Shown piece by piece: positions 26,084 to 34,530 of a stretch of DNA of 46,602 nt (position 1 is the stretch's first letter; every line of letters starts with the position of its first letter). The DNA comes from an uncultured Robiginitomaculum sp. GTDB lineage: Bacteria > Pseudomonadota > Alphaproteobacteria > Caulobacterales > Maricaulaceae. The position numbers and the translations under genes were made by a program. The stretch spans positions 1 through 46,602 of the forward strand of contig CALLXE010000013.1 of assembly GCA_938015875.1 (NCBI GenBank), given 5' to 3'. The notes under the pieces are model-generated. The model had not been told where the DNA came from. It did not search any database and worked only from the letters and a program-made list of their open reading frames with translations.

Positions 26084-27754
26084 TTATGTGTCAGTGCCCG
26101 GCACGGCGTCCCGGTATCTGTTTGTAATGGGGTAGCGGCGATCACGGCCAAAGTTTTTATTACCGATTTTCACGCCGGGGGGCGCTTGGCGGCGTTTATA
26201 TTCATTGAGGTACAGCAAATGTTGAATACGTTTGACCGTCGCAGGGTCATGGCCGCGCGCGATCAGGTCTTCAACGGCGATTTCCTGCTCTATAAGGCCA
26301 AAAAGAATGTCGTCCAAAATGTCATATTCCGGCAGACTGTCACTGTCCTTTTGATCCGGGCGAAGCTCAGCGCTCGGCGGTTTGTCAATAATGTTTTGCG
26401 GACACGGATGATCGCCGCCCAAAAGATCATCAGGATTGTTTTCATTGCGCCAATTCATCAGCTTAAACAGCTCTGTTTTATAGATGTCCTTGACCGGATT
26501 ATATCCGCCGCACATATCGCCGTACAGCGTGGCATAGCCCACGGCCATTTCCGATTTATTGCCTGTGGTCACAAGCATCGGCCCAAATTTATTAGACAAG
26601 GCCATCAGGGTCACGGCGCGGGTGCGCGATTGCAGATTTTCTTCTGCCGTCGTTTTCTCAAGCCCCTTGAATTTGAACTCTAACATGGACTCAAAACCTT
26701 CAACGGCCGGAGAAATCGGAATAATATCGTAGATACAGCCCAGCGCGTCGGCGCAATCTTTGGCGTCTTTCAGGCTCTCAGGGGATGTGTAATCATACGG
26801 CATCATCACGCACCAAACCCGGTCCGGACCCAGGGCGTCCACAGCTATGGCGGCCACGGCCGCGCTGTCTACTCCGCCGGACAGACCCAGAATGACTTGC
26901 TTAAACCGGTTCTTATTAACGTAATCGCCAAGACCGAGGCACATGGCGCGCCAGTCAGCTTCATATCCCGACAATTGCGGGTGACGCACAGCGTCCGTGC
27001 AGGTCATAGTTTTGCCGGCCATAACCCATGTGCTGATATCGAAATCTTCGACAAAAGATTTCATGGTTTGCGCCGCTTCGCCGCCGGCTTGCAGGCAAAA
27101 ACTGCTGCCGTCAAAAACAAGCTCGTCTTGTCCGCCGACTTGGTTGACATAAACCAGAGGCAAGCCGGCCGCATGAACGCGCGTGCCGACACTGTCTTGG
27201 CGCTCCGTCAAAGCTGTGCGCCGCCAAGGCGATCCGTTCGGTGAGATTAGAATTTGCGCGCCTTCGCGGGCCAAATGCCGGGCAACACCTTCCTGCCACA
27301 AATCCTCGCAGACCGGCAGGCCGATTTTAATGCCGTTAAACTCAACGGGCTTGGGCAGCGGGCCGCGTTTAAAGACGCGCGCTTCGTCAAAAACGCCGTA
27401 ATTGGGCAGATGATGCTTAAACCGCACATCCGTTATTTCGCCGCCGCGCATGAACAAAACGCCGGAATAAAGCCGGTCATCATCAAGCCAAGGCGTTGAA
27501 AACACCACGGCAGGACCGTCTTTGGTCTCGGACGCAAACTGCAGCGCGTGCTTGCGGCAATCTTCAACGGCAGCAGGTTTGAGCACTAAATCTTCCGGCG
27601 GATAGCCGATTATAAACAACTCGGGCAGGACTAAAATATCGGCACCGCCGGCCTTGGCGCGGCTATAGGCGGCGCGGGCTTTTTCCATATTGCCGGACAG
27701 GTCTCCGACGACGGGGTTTAGCTGGGCTGAGGCGATTTTAAGCTGCGATGTCAT
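26084..27754 (-). CDS. nadE: Glutamine-dependent NAD+ synthase
   Basis: 556 residues, a two-domain form. The N-terminal nitrilase-like glutaminase has the Glu-Lys-Cys triad: Glu in LPELFIIGYPPEDL, Lys in FKHHLPNYGVFDE and Cys in GLPVCEDLW. The C-terminal NAD synthetase has the ATP-binding loop GLSGGVDSAAVAAIA and the conserved ATLYGDMCGGYNPVKD. It amidates nicotinic acid adenine dinucleotide to NAD+ using ammonia from glutamine. It is divergent from rnr (77 bases between starts), and leads the nadE-gltX-GrpE-like-Hsp70-like row. The start lacks an obvious ribosome site. Confidence 0.96.
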   Translation of the reverse strand: MTSQLKIASAQLNPVVGDLSGNMEKARAAYSRAKAGGADILVLPELFIIGYPPEDLVLKPAAVEDCRKHALQFASETKDGPAVVFSTPWLDDDRLYSGVLFMRGGEITDVRFKHHLPNYGVFDEARVFKRGPLPKPVEFNGIKIGLPVCEDLWQEGVARHLAREGAQILISPNGSPWRRTALTERQDSVGTRVHAAGLPLVYVNQVGGQDELVFDGSSFCLQAGGEAAQTMKSFVEDFDISTWVMAGKTMTCTDAVRHPQLSGYEADWRAMCLGLGDYVNKNRFKQVILGLSGGVDSAAVAAIAVDALGPDRVWCVMMPYDYTSPESLKDAKDCADALGCIYDIIPISPAVEGFESMLEFKFKGLEKTTAEENLQSRTRAVTLMALSNKFGPMLVTTGNKSEMAVGYATLYGDMCGGYNPVKDIYKTELFKLMNWRNENNPDDLLGGDHPCPQNIIDKPPSAELRPDQKDSDSLPEYDILDDILFGLIEQEIAVEDLIARGHDPATVKRIQHLLYLNEYKRRQAPPGVKIGNKNFGRDRRYPITNRYRDAVPGTDT

Positions 27755-27831
27755 AGGCTGTGTTTAAGGCCGCCGGCGGGCCGCTACAAGTTTTTCCTGC
27801 CCTTTTCGCGCCGCGACGCGTATGAAGCGGC

Positions 27832-30069
27832 ATGACCATTAACAAAGACGCGATTCTGAAAGCCGTAACGGCGCAACCGGACAAATTATCAAAGCGGGAA
27901 ATCGCTAAGGTTCTCGGCCTGCGCGGCGATCAACGGCGTGACCTGCGCATTGCCCTGTCAGAGTTGGTTGACGCCGGAAAGATCGAAAAATCTGACCGCC
28001 GCACATATCGCGTCGCAGGCAGCATGCCCGGCGTCACCATCCTTTATATTGAGCGCATTGACAATGAAGGCGACATGATCGGCGTGCCTGCCAAATGGGA
28101 CAGCCCGAACAAACCGCCGGAGTTTATCGTTGTCGAGCAAACGGCGCAGGGGTCGAAATCCGGAGGCAAAGCGGCTCTCGGCGTCGGCGGTAAAGCTCTG
28201 TGTAAGCTCAACCAAAAAAACGGTACGGCGCAGGTCATCACCGTGCTGGGCCGGTCTGAACGTCGGCAACTTGGCGTTGTTATTGCCGGCGGGCGGGGGT
28301 TTCAAATTCAGCCCGTCAGCAAACGCAGCCGTGACAACTACGTCCCGCAGCGCGGCGGCATCACAATTAAAGATCAAGATTTGGTACTGTTTGAACCCGC
28401 CGGCCAAAAACGCCGCGCAGGTTTTAAAGAAGCGCGCGTCATTGAGACCGTCGGCAATGTCGACGATCCTAAAGCGGCATCCCTGATATCGCTTTATGAA
28501 CACAATATTCCGGTCGGGTTCAAGCAAGACGTGATTGATCAGGCCGAATCCGCCACTATGCCCGAGATTGGTGGTGCGAGGCAGGATCTGCGCCATTTGC
28601 CACTTCTCACCATTGACCCGGACGATGCCAAAGATTTCGATGACGCCATCTTTGCAGAGCGCACCGAGAAAGGCTGGACTGTTTGGGTCGCGATTGCTGA
28701 CGTTGCAGCGTTTGTCACCCCGGGCAGTCCGCTGGATAAAGCTGCGTTTGACAAAGGTAATTCCGTCTATCTCCCCGACCGGGTAGAGCCGATGCTGCCC
28801 CATGCTTTGTCATCGGATTTATGCTCGCTGCGGCCCGATGTTGACCGCGCCTGCATGGCTGTGCGCATGAAATTTGATAATTCCGGCCGCAAGATCGGGC
28901 ACAAGTTCTTCCGCGGCGTCATGCGCTCTGCGGCGCGCCTGACCTATGAGCAGGCCCAAGCCGCTTTTGAGGGCCGTCCCGGTGACATCCCCCAAGACTG
29001 CATTGGCACACTGGCGGACCTTTATGCCTTCTATCAGATTTTATCCAAAGCCCGCGCCGCCCGCGCGCCGCTGGAAATTGATATGCCGGAGCGCCGCGTG
29101 CGGGTCGGCGATGACGGCCGGGTTAAATCCATTCAGGTAAAGCAGCGCTTTGACGCCCATAAGCTTGTCGAAGAATTTATGATCCAAGCCAATGTCGCCG
29201 CCGCGCAGGCTTTGGATGATAAAGGGATTGACCATATGTACCGCGTCCATGACGCGCCGAGTCAGGAAAAACTGCTCGGCCTGTCAGATTTCCTGCCTGT
29301 TATGGGCCTTAAATGGACGGCGGGAGAAAAGGCTACAACTGACCGGTTCAACCGATTACTGGCCAAAGCCCGCGAGAAAGAACTCCAGGAAGTTGTCGGC
29401 ATGGCTGTCCTTCGTACCCAGAGCCAAGCCATTTATTCGCCGAAAAACGGCGGACATTTTGGCCTGAACCTGACGCAATACGCGCATTTCACCTCGCCTA
29501 TTCGCCGTTATTCTGACCTGATTGTCCACCGCGCGCTGATTTCCGCATACGAGCTTGGCGATGATGGCCAAACCCGTCATGAGGCCTCTCGCTTGCAGGA
29601 AATCGGCGAGCATATCAGCGATACGGAGCGCCGCGCTATGGCTGCCGAACGCGACAGTAAAGACCGCTATATCGCCGCCTATTTGTCTGACCGGGTGGGC
29701 GCAAAATTCCCCGCGCGGATTAACGGCGTGACATCATTTGGCCTGTTTGTAACCCTTGATGAGACCGGCGCGGACGGCCTTGTTCCTGTGCGTCATCTCG
29801 GAGATGAGTATTTTGTCTTTGATGAAAAGTCCCGCAGCCTTATCGGGCGAGAGACCGGCGGGACATATAATTTTGGCCGCGCCGTTATCGTGCAGTTGGT
29901 TGAAGCCACGCCGGTATCGGGCGGCCTGACGTTTGAAATGGTTTCAAAGCCCGAGCCCGGCAAAAAACCGAGCAAACGCAGCGGCGCGCATAACCGCAAA
30001 TTTGAGAAAAAGTCCTCCTCCACCGGCGGCTCCAAAGCGCGGGATAAAAACAAACGACGCCGCCGATGA
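27832..30069 (+). CDS. rnr: Ribonuclease R
   Basis: 745 residues. RNase R is a processive 3'-5' exoribonuclease that degrades structured RNA, including rRNA fragments. The N terminus holds a winged-helix-like domain (LSKREIAKVLGLRGDQRRDL), then cold-shock-like domains, the RNB catalytic domain with the metal-binding TIDPDDAKDFDDAIFAE and ARLTYEQAQAA, NLTQYAHFTSPIRRYSDLIV, then an S1 domain (FPARINGVTSFGLFVTLDET) and a Lys/Arg/Ser-rich tail (KKSSSTGGSKARDKNKRRRR) that helps RNA binding in relatives. The stop codon overlaps the ATG of the NUDIX gene (ATGA). Confidence 0.96.
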   Translation: MTINKDAILKAVTAQPDKLSKREIAKVLGLRGDQRRDLRIALSELVDAGKIEKSDRRTYRVAGSMPGVTILYIERIDNEGDMIGVPAKWDSPNKPPEFIVVEQTAQGSKSGGKAALGVGGKALCKLNQKNGTAQVITVLGRSERRQLGVVIAGGRGFQIQPVSKRSRDNYVPQRGGITIKDQDLVLFEPAGQKRRAGFKEARVIETVGNVDDPKAASLISLYEHNIPVGFKQDVIDQAESATMPEIGGARQDLRHLPLLTIDPDDAKDFDDAIFAERTEKGWTVWVAIADVAAFVTPGSPLDKAAFDKGNSVYLPDRVEPMLPHALSSDLCSLRPDVDRACMAVRMKFDNSGRKIGHKFFRGVMRSAARLTYEQAQAAFEGRPGDIPQDCIGTLADLYAFYQILSKARAARAPLEIDMPERRVRVGDDGRVKSIQVKQRFDAHKLVEEFMIQANVAAAQALDDKGIDHMYRVHDAPSQEKLLGLSDFLPVMGLKWTAGEKATTDRFNRLLAKAREKELQEVVGMAVLRTQSQAIYSPKNGGHFGLNLTQYAHFTSPIRRYSDLIVHRALISAYELGDDGQTRHEASRLQEIGEHISDTERRAMAAERDSKDRYIAAYLSDRVGAKFPARINGVTSFGLFVTLDETGADGLVPVRHLGDEYFVFDEKSRSLIGRETGGTYNFGRAVIVQLVEATPVSGGLTFEMVSKPEPGKKPSKRSGAHNRKFEKKSSSTGGSKARDKNKRRRR

Positions 30070-30836
30070 GCGGGAAACTCCCGGACTTTAATCGCAAGAT
30101 TGCCTCGATTGTTTCCGAAAAACACTCAGAGCAGCGCGCAGCCATGCCCCGCGCGCCAAAACCGAAACTGGCCGCGACGATACTTTTGGTACGCGGCGCG
30201 CCGGGCAAAGAGGAAATCCTTGTCGGCCTGCGATCCAAAAAGCATGACTTTATGCCGGACGTTTACGTCTTTCCGGGCGGACGTGTTGACCCCGGGGACA
30301 GTCGCGTCCAAGCGGCTGATCACCTGAACCCGCGCACCAAAGCCATTTTAGAGGCCTCATTGCCCCCGGCCCGCGCACGAGCAGCGGTTCTGGCTGCGAT
30401 TCGCGAGACTTGGGAAGAGACAGGTTTTATCATCGGAGAGCCGCAAGATTACGCCCCTTACAGCGGAAATCATCCGTCATGGATTTCCTTTTCCAAAGCG
30501 GGATTAGCCCCGGATTTATCAGAAATTCACGTCATTGCCCGCGCCGTCACCCCGCCTTACCGGCCCAAACGGTTTGATACTTGGTTTTTCATGACCCGCC
30601 TGCCGGATGCCCATGCCCACCGCGAATTTGGCGACAGTGACGAGCTTTTGGATACGCGCTGGGTGAGCCTAAATGACGCTAAGACATTGAAAATGCATGC
30701 GATTACGGAAATGATGATTGATGTGCTCTCGAAATATTTAAAAACTGAAGCGGCCGGCCCAACCGTCCCATATTCACGGTTTGAGCGCGGAAATTTTGTC
30801 CTGACACCATTTCCGAAGGACGCAGGAAAAGGCTGA
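30066..30836 (+). CDS. NUDIX hydrolase with an insertion in the Nudix box
   Basis: 256 residues. VYVFPGGRVDPGDSR supplies the first Gly-rich part and AIRETWEETGFIIGE the REUXEEXGU core with the metal-binding glutamates. About 45 residues lie between them, including NPRTKAILEASLPPARARA, which is far longer than in the classic box but known in the NUDT7/NUDT19-like branch, some of which hydrolyse CoA derivatives. The substrate here is unknown. A short N-terminal stretch precedes the strand PKLAATILLVRGAP. An internal ATG at 30144 is a possible alternative start. The first ATG overlaps the rnr stop codon, so translation is coupled to rnr. Confidence 0.88.
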   Translation: MSGKLPDFNRKIASIVSEKHSEQRAAMPRAPKPKLAATILLVRGAPGKEEILVGLRSKKHDFMPDVYVFPGGRVDPGDSRVQAADHLNPRTKAILEASLPPARARAAVLAAIRETWEETGFIIGEPQDYAPYSGNHPSWISFSKAGLAPDLSEIHVIARAVTPPYRPKRFDTWFFMTRLPDAHAHREFGDSDELLDTRWVSLNDAKTLKMHAITEMMIDVLSKYLKTEAAGPTVPYSRFERGNFVLTPFPKDAGKG

Positions 30837-30855
30837 ACTTTTTACGCAATCGGCG

Positions 30856-30883
30856 TTGACTTACGGTCGGCCATGCGTATGTT
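30856..30883 (+). promoter_or_regulatory. rpmG promoter
   Basis: TTGACT (30856-30861), 16-base spacer, TATGTT (30878-30883); the expected start is about 30 bases before the rpmG ATG. Confidence 0.55.
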
Positions 30884-30920
30884 GCGCGCTTGTTTTTAAC
30901 ACCTGATACAGGCGTCTATT

Positions 30921-31088
30921 ATGGCTAAGCCAACCACCATCAAAATCCGTTTGAACTCTACGGCCGGCACCGGTTTCTTTTATGTGACCAAAAAGAATGC
31001 CCGCACCATGACAGAGAAAATGGTCAAAAAGAAATATGATCCGGTCGCGCGCAAGCACGTCGACTTCAAAGAAGGCAAAATCAAATAG
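30921..31088 (+). CDS. rpmG: 50S ribosomal protein L33
   Basis: 55 residues, full length for L33. It begins [20 protein letters not shown] and contains [20 protein letters not shown], the usual basic L33 pattern with [14 protein letters not shown] at the end. It lacks the CxxC zinc motifs, so it is the zinc-independent (C-minus) type. L33 lies near the E site of the large subunit. The gene has its own promoter upstream and a terminator 26 bases downstream that reaches into the end of pleD. The rpmG-pleD-divK neighbourhood is conserved in Caulobacter relatives. Confidence 0.97.
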   Translation: MAKPTTIKIRLNSTAGTGFFYVTKKNARTMTEKMVKKKYDPVARKHVDFKEGKIK

Positions 31089-31113
31089 ATTTAGCTTTTC
31101 ATTTTATCAAATC

Positions 31114-31137
31114 AGCGGCTCTCAGGCCGCTTTTTTT
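31114..31137 (+). terminator. rpmG terminator that overlaps the pleD 3' end
   Basis: AGCGGC/GCCGCT stem with a six-base loop followed by seven T. On the other strand the distal arm and T-run encode the last PleD residues KKAA and the sequence includes its stop codon. Confidence 0.85.
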
Positions 31138-32480
31138 ATGGGTGACGTTTCGACTCTGTCGCGGCCGCCAAGCTTAGCTTTATAAAGCGCCTCATCCGCG
31201 CGTTTAAATATATCGCGGGCGCTCTCGCCGGATGTGGCCTGCGCAATGCCTGCGCTGACAGAAACGCTGAGCGCCTGTCCGTCCAGATAGACCGGCGTCC
31301 CGCTGATAAGGGCGCGAATGCGGTCGGCGGCAATTTTAGCGTCTGCCGCCGTGGTTTCCGGCATGGCGACAACAAATTCTTCGCCGCCGTAACGGCTGAC
31401 AATATCAATAGAGCGAAAATTCGTCACAAGGCGCGCGGCGATTTCTTTTAAGACAGTGTCACCTGTATCATGGCCCAAGATATCGTTGACCCGTTTGAAG
31501 TGATCAACGTCAAACATAACCAGTGAAAATGCGGTTCCCGTCTTGGCCTGATCAATTAGGGGCATCATACTGCGATCAAAATAGCGGCGATTGCCCAAAC
31601 CCGTCAGCGGGTCACTGACCACCATTTCAAGGTTTTCATTAAAATTATCACGCAGGCTGTCGGCGTAAAATTTACGCTTTAGCTGCGTAGCGACGCGGGC
31701 CATTAATTCCTGCGTCTCAACCGGCCGCATCAACGTGTCATTAATGCCGACATCATAAGCACGCACCAGACGCGCCTCTTCCGAGGCTTCGCCAATCGCA
31801 AGAATCGGCAGATCGCGGGTTTTCTCATCAGAGCGCAGACGCGCGCACAGGCGCAGCCCGTCAAATTCATCGCTGACAAGGCTGACAATCAAGAGATCAA
31901 TATCGCCGCGCGAATCTTCAATGGCTTGGCGCGGATCCATCTGCAAGCTGACGTCGTGCTGCACGCGCAACTGCACCGCCATACGCTCCATCCGGCCCGC
32001 ATGGTCATCGACGATCAAAATACGGCCGTTCGGACGATCAAGGCTCTCAATCATCGGGCGCGAATCCTCAAGGGATTGCCCGGTATGGGTCAACAATTGA
32101 TCGGTGATCATTTTCAGGCGCAGAAGCGATCGCACCCGCGCCATCATGTTAAAATCATCAATCGGTTTGGAGATAAAATCGTCCGCTCCGGCTTCAAGCC
32201 CGCGTATCCGGTCAGAGGTTTCCTCCAGCGCCGTCACCATAACAACAGGAATATGCCATGTTTTCGGATCCGCTTTCAGGCGGCGGCACACATCAAATCC
32301 GTTAATGCCCGGCATCATGGCATCGAGCAGTACCAAATCGAGCTTCTCTGTATCAGCAATGTCCAAGGCCTCTTGCCCTGATCCGGCGCTGAGAACGTCA
32401 TAATATTCGCGGCTCAGCTTAGCTTCAAGCAGGTGACGATTGGGCGCCAGATCATCGACAACAAGGATGCGAGCGCTCAT
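31122..32480 (-). CDS. pleD: PleD-type response regulator and diguanylate cyclase
   Basis: 452 residues. Domains in order: receiver 1 (residues 1-120) with the phosphorylated Asp53 in LVLLDAMMPG and acidic VVDD; receiver 2 (about 150-270), whose phospho-Asp region reads LLIVSLVSDE and so is degenerate, as in an adaptor domain; GGDEF domain (290-450) with active-site SRYGGEEFVVAMP and an allosteric I-site RSID five residues upstream. PleD makes c-di-GMP when phosphorylated and drives the swarmer-to-stalked transition in Caulobacter. It starts nine bases after divK ends with no good ribosome site, so it probably depends on coupling to divK. Confidence 0.96.
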   Translation of the reverse strand: MSARILVVDDLAPNRHLLEAKLSREYYDVLSAGSGQEALDIADTEKLDLVLLDAMMPGINGFDVCRRLKADPKTWHIPVVMVTALEETSDRIRGLEAGADDFISKPIDDFNMMARVRSLLRLKMITDQLLTHTGQSLEDSRPMIESLDRPNGRILIVDDHAGRMERMAVQLRVQHDVSLQMDPRQAIEDSRGDIDLLIVSLVSDEFDGLRLCARLRSDEKTRDLPILAIGEASEEARLVRAYDVGINDTLMRPVETQELMARVATQLKRKFYADSLRDNFNENLEMVVSDPLTGLGNRRYFDRSMMPLIDQAKTGTAFSLVMFDVDHFKRVNDILGHDTGDTVLKEIAARLVTNFRSIDIVSRYGGEEFVVAMPETTAADAKIAADRIRALISGTPVYLDGQALSVSVSAGIAQATSGESARDIFKRADEALYKAKLGGRDRVETSPIKKAA

Positions 32481-32489
32481 AAGGCGGGC

Positions 32490-32867
32490 CTATTTGGTAA
32501 ATTTACGGACGGTCGCCAGAAATTTTGCAACAGAAATCGGCTTAGAAATATAAGCCTCGCAGCCACCTTCGCGGATACGTTTCTCATCACCCTTCATGGC
32601 AAAGGCCGTAACAGCAACAACAGGAATATCCTTCAGCGCGTCATCGTCCTTAATCCATTTTGTCACTTCAAGCCCGGAGACTTTCGGCAATTGAATGTCC
32701 ATTAATATGAGGTCAGGCTTGTGCTTTTTTGCCATCGCAATGGCCTTCAGACCTTCGCGGGTTTGCTTAACCTCATAACCGTGCGCATCGAGCAAATCAT
32801 GAAACAGCTTCATGTTCAGTTCGTTATCTTCAACAATCAGGACTTTTTTGGGCATAATTTGCAACAT
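32490..32867 (-). CDS. divK: Single-domain response regulator DivK
   Basis: A lone receiver domain of about 121-125 residues. [20 protein letters not shown] and [16 protein letters not shown] carry the acidic pair and the phospho-Asp (Asp53 counted from MPKK), followed by [16 protein letters not shown] and AYISKPIS with the conserved Thr and Lys. DivK links the kinases DivJ, PleC and DivL and thereby lowers CtrA activity at the stalked pole. The start is ambiguous: GGTGAG is well placed for the ATG at 32867 (MLQI), while homology favours the ATG at 32855 (MPKK). The upstream region has three GANTC sites. Confidence 0.96.
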   Translation of the reverse strand: MLQIMPKKVLIVEDNELNMKLFHDLLDAHGYEVKQTREGLKAIAMAKKHKPDLILMDIQLPKVSGLEVTKWIKDDDALKDIPVVAVTAFAMKGDEKRIREGGCEAYISKPISVAKFLATVRKFTK

Positions 32868-32873
32868 GCTACC

Positions 32874-32952
32874 GACTCACCATTTATATATTCAGCGCTT
32901 AGGCGCTTTCTCGATTCCACTATATATGGCGCAATATCCTTAATTTAGAGTC
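32874..32952. promoter_or_regulatory. Cluster of three GANTC (CcrM-type) sites before divK
   Basis: GACTC at 32874-32878, GATTC at 32913-32917 and GAGTC at 32948-32952 lie within 79 bases; one per about 256 bases is expected by chance. In Caulobacter relatives GANTC methylation by CcrM and the factor GcrA control cell-cycle promoters. Confidence 0.6.
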
Positions 32953-32972
32953 TACGCGCCGCTAACCATTCG

Positions 32973-33001
32973 TTTACAGAACATAACAGCAACACTATAA
33001 T
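32973..33001 (+). promoter_or_regulatory. dinB promoter with an SOS (LexA) box in the spacer
   Basis: TTTACA (32973-32978), 17-base spacer, consensus TATAAT (32996-33001). The spacer contains GAAC-N7-CAAC (32979-32993), one base from the alphaproteobacterial LexA site GAAC-N7-GAAC, placed where a repressor would block polymerase. Confidence 0.65.
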
Positions 33002-33067
33002 AATATCTAAACGGAAATTGTGACCCGAGCACGGCGCAACTCCGCCCATTTTAAGGAAACTCATTTG

Positions 33068-34516
33068 GTGCAGTCGGCAAACATAACGGGATGGTGCCGC
33101 GATTGCGAAGCGCCGATCACCCCTGATCCTCAATGCACTGCTTGCGGGTCGTACCGCCGTATTGCTCACGCCGAGGCCGGTCGGCTGGCTATCGCGCATA
33201 TTGATTGCGACGCATTTTTTTGCAGCGTCGAGAAACGCGACAACCCCGATCTCGCCGACAAACCGGTCATAGTCGGCGGCGGGCGGCGCGGCGTTGTGGC
33301 TGCGGCCTGTTATAATGCCCGTGTTTATGGCGTGCGATCTGCAATGCCAATGTTTAAAGCCCTTAAGGCCTGCCCTAATGCCGTGGTCATTCGCGGAAAT
33401 CACGGCAAATACAGTTATGAAGGCCGGCGCATTAAAAACATGATGCTGGATTTAACACCAATGGTCGAACCGCTCTCGATTGATGAAGCGTTTTTGGATA
33501 TGACCGGCACGCAACGCCTGCACGGCGCGCCGCCGGCGCTGATGCTCATGCGGTTTCAAAAGCGGGTGCTGGATGAAGTCGGCGTCACCGTCAGCGTCGG
33601 TTTATCTTACAATAAATTTCTTGCGAAAACCGCGTCTGATTTAGACAAGCCCCACGGCTTTGCCATGCTCGGCCGCGCCGATGCCCTTGATTTTTTGGCC
33701 GATAAACCTGTCGGATTTATCTTTGGCGTCGGGCCGGCGTTCGCCAAGACCCTCGGCAAAGCCGGCATCGACACAATCAACGATGTCCGGCAGCGTTCTG
33801 ACCGGGAAATGATGGAACTGTTCGGGGAAGGCGGACTTCGCCTCGCCCGGCTCGCACGGGCCGAGGACAGCCGGCCGGTGAAGCTTGAGCGGGAGCGAAA
33901 ATCAGTATCCGCCGAAACCACGTTTAACGAAAATATCAGCGAGCAAGACGCTCTGCTTGATAAGCTTTGGTTTGTGTCGCAGAAAACCGCAGATCATGCC
34001 AAGGCCAAAGACATTGCAGGGCGCGTGGTCACCCTAAAGCTCAAAAGCGCGGATTTCAAAAGCATAACCCGCCGCAAAACCCTGACCGAGCCGACGCAAC
34101 TCGCCGATATAATTTTTAAAACCTGCGCGCAGATGTTAGAACGGGAGCCGCGCGGAAACGCTTATCGCCTCATCGGGGCCGGCTTGTCCGGACTGTCTGC
34201 GCCGACCGGGGACAGCGGCGACCTGCTCGACCCCGGCGCGATGAACCGTGCCAAAGCGGAGCGGGCCTCTGATAAGGCGCGTGATAAATTTGGCAAAGAC
34301 GCCGTCATGAAAGGACGCGAATTGAAAATGAGATCAAGAGGCATGAAGGGAACGCCCGCATCCGGCACCGATAAAGAGACGGGGCGCAAATCCGGCAAGA
34401 AAATATCTATGCGATCGCTCGGGACCAAAGGGCAAAGCGCGGCAAAGGAAAATTGGAAGTCGCGGGGGACGAAAACTCCGGGGACTGTGAGCACACCGAA
34501 GAAACGCGGGGAATAG
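33068..34516 (+). CDS. dinB: DNA polymerase IV (Y family) with N-terminal zinc ribbon and basic repeat tail
   Basis: 482 residues from the GTG at 33068, favoured by AAGGAA nine bases upstream; a TTG at 33065 and a GTG at 33020 are alternatives. The N terminus has a CxxC pair (WCRDCEAP and QCTACGS), likely a zinc ribbon. The Y-family palm follows: AHIDCDAFFCSVEKRDNP, SIDEAFLDM and LSYNKFLAKTASDLDKP, with the catalytic Asp/Glu residues intact, then thumb and little-finger domains to about residue 385. The last 85 residues are basic and contain three related stretches (MRSRGMKGTPA, MRSLGTKGQSA, WKSRGTKTPGT). I do not see a clear beta-clamp QLxLF motif. It carries out error-prone translesion synthesis; the promoter suggests SOS control. 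Confidence 0.93.
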   Translation: MQSANITGWCRDCEAPITPDPQCTACGSYRRIAHAEAGRLAIAHIDCDAFFCSVEKRDNPDLADKPVIVGGGRRGVVAAACYNARVYGVRSAMPMFKALKACPNAVVIRGNHGKYSYEGRRIKNMMLDLTPMVEPLSIDEAFLDMTGTQRLHGAPPALMLMRFQKRVLDEVGVTVSVGLSYNKFLAKTASDLDKPHGFAMLGRADALDFLADKPVGFIFGVGPAFAKTLGKAGIDTINDVRQRSDREMMELFGEGGLRLARLARAEDSRPVKLERERKSVSAETTFNENISEQDALLDKLWFVSQKTADHAKAKDIAGRVVTLKLKSADFKSITRRKTLTEPTQLADIIFKTCAQMLEREPRGNAYRLIGAGLSGLSAPTGDSGDLLDPGAMNRAKAERASDKARDKFGKDAVMKGRELKMRSRGMKGTPASGTDKETGRKSGKKISMRSLGTKGQSAAKENWKSRGTKTPGTVSTPKKRGE

Positions 34517-34530
34517 AGTACGGCTGGTCC

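Noticed and set aside
31926-32381. A 151-codon plus-strand frame across pleD
   Set aside because: It is antisense to the strongly conserved receiver domains of PleD, with no motif of its own.
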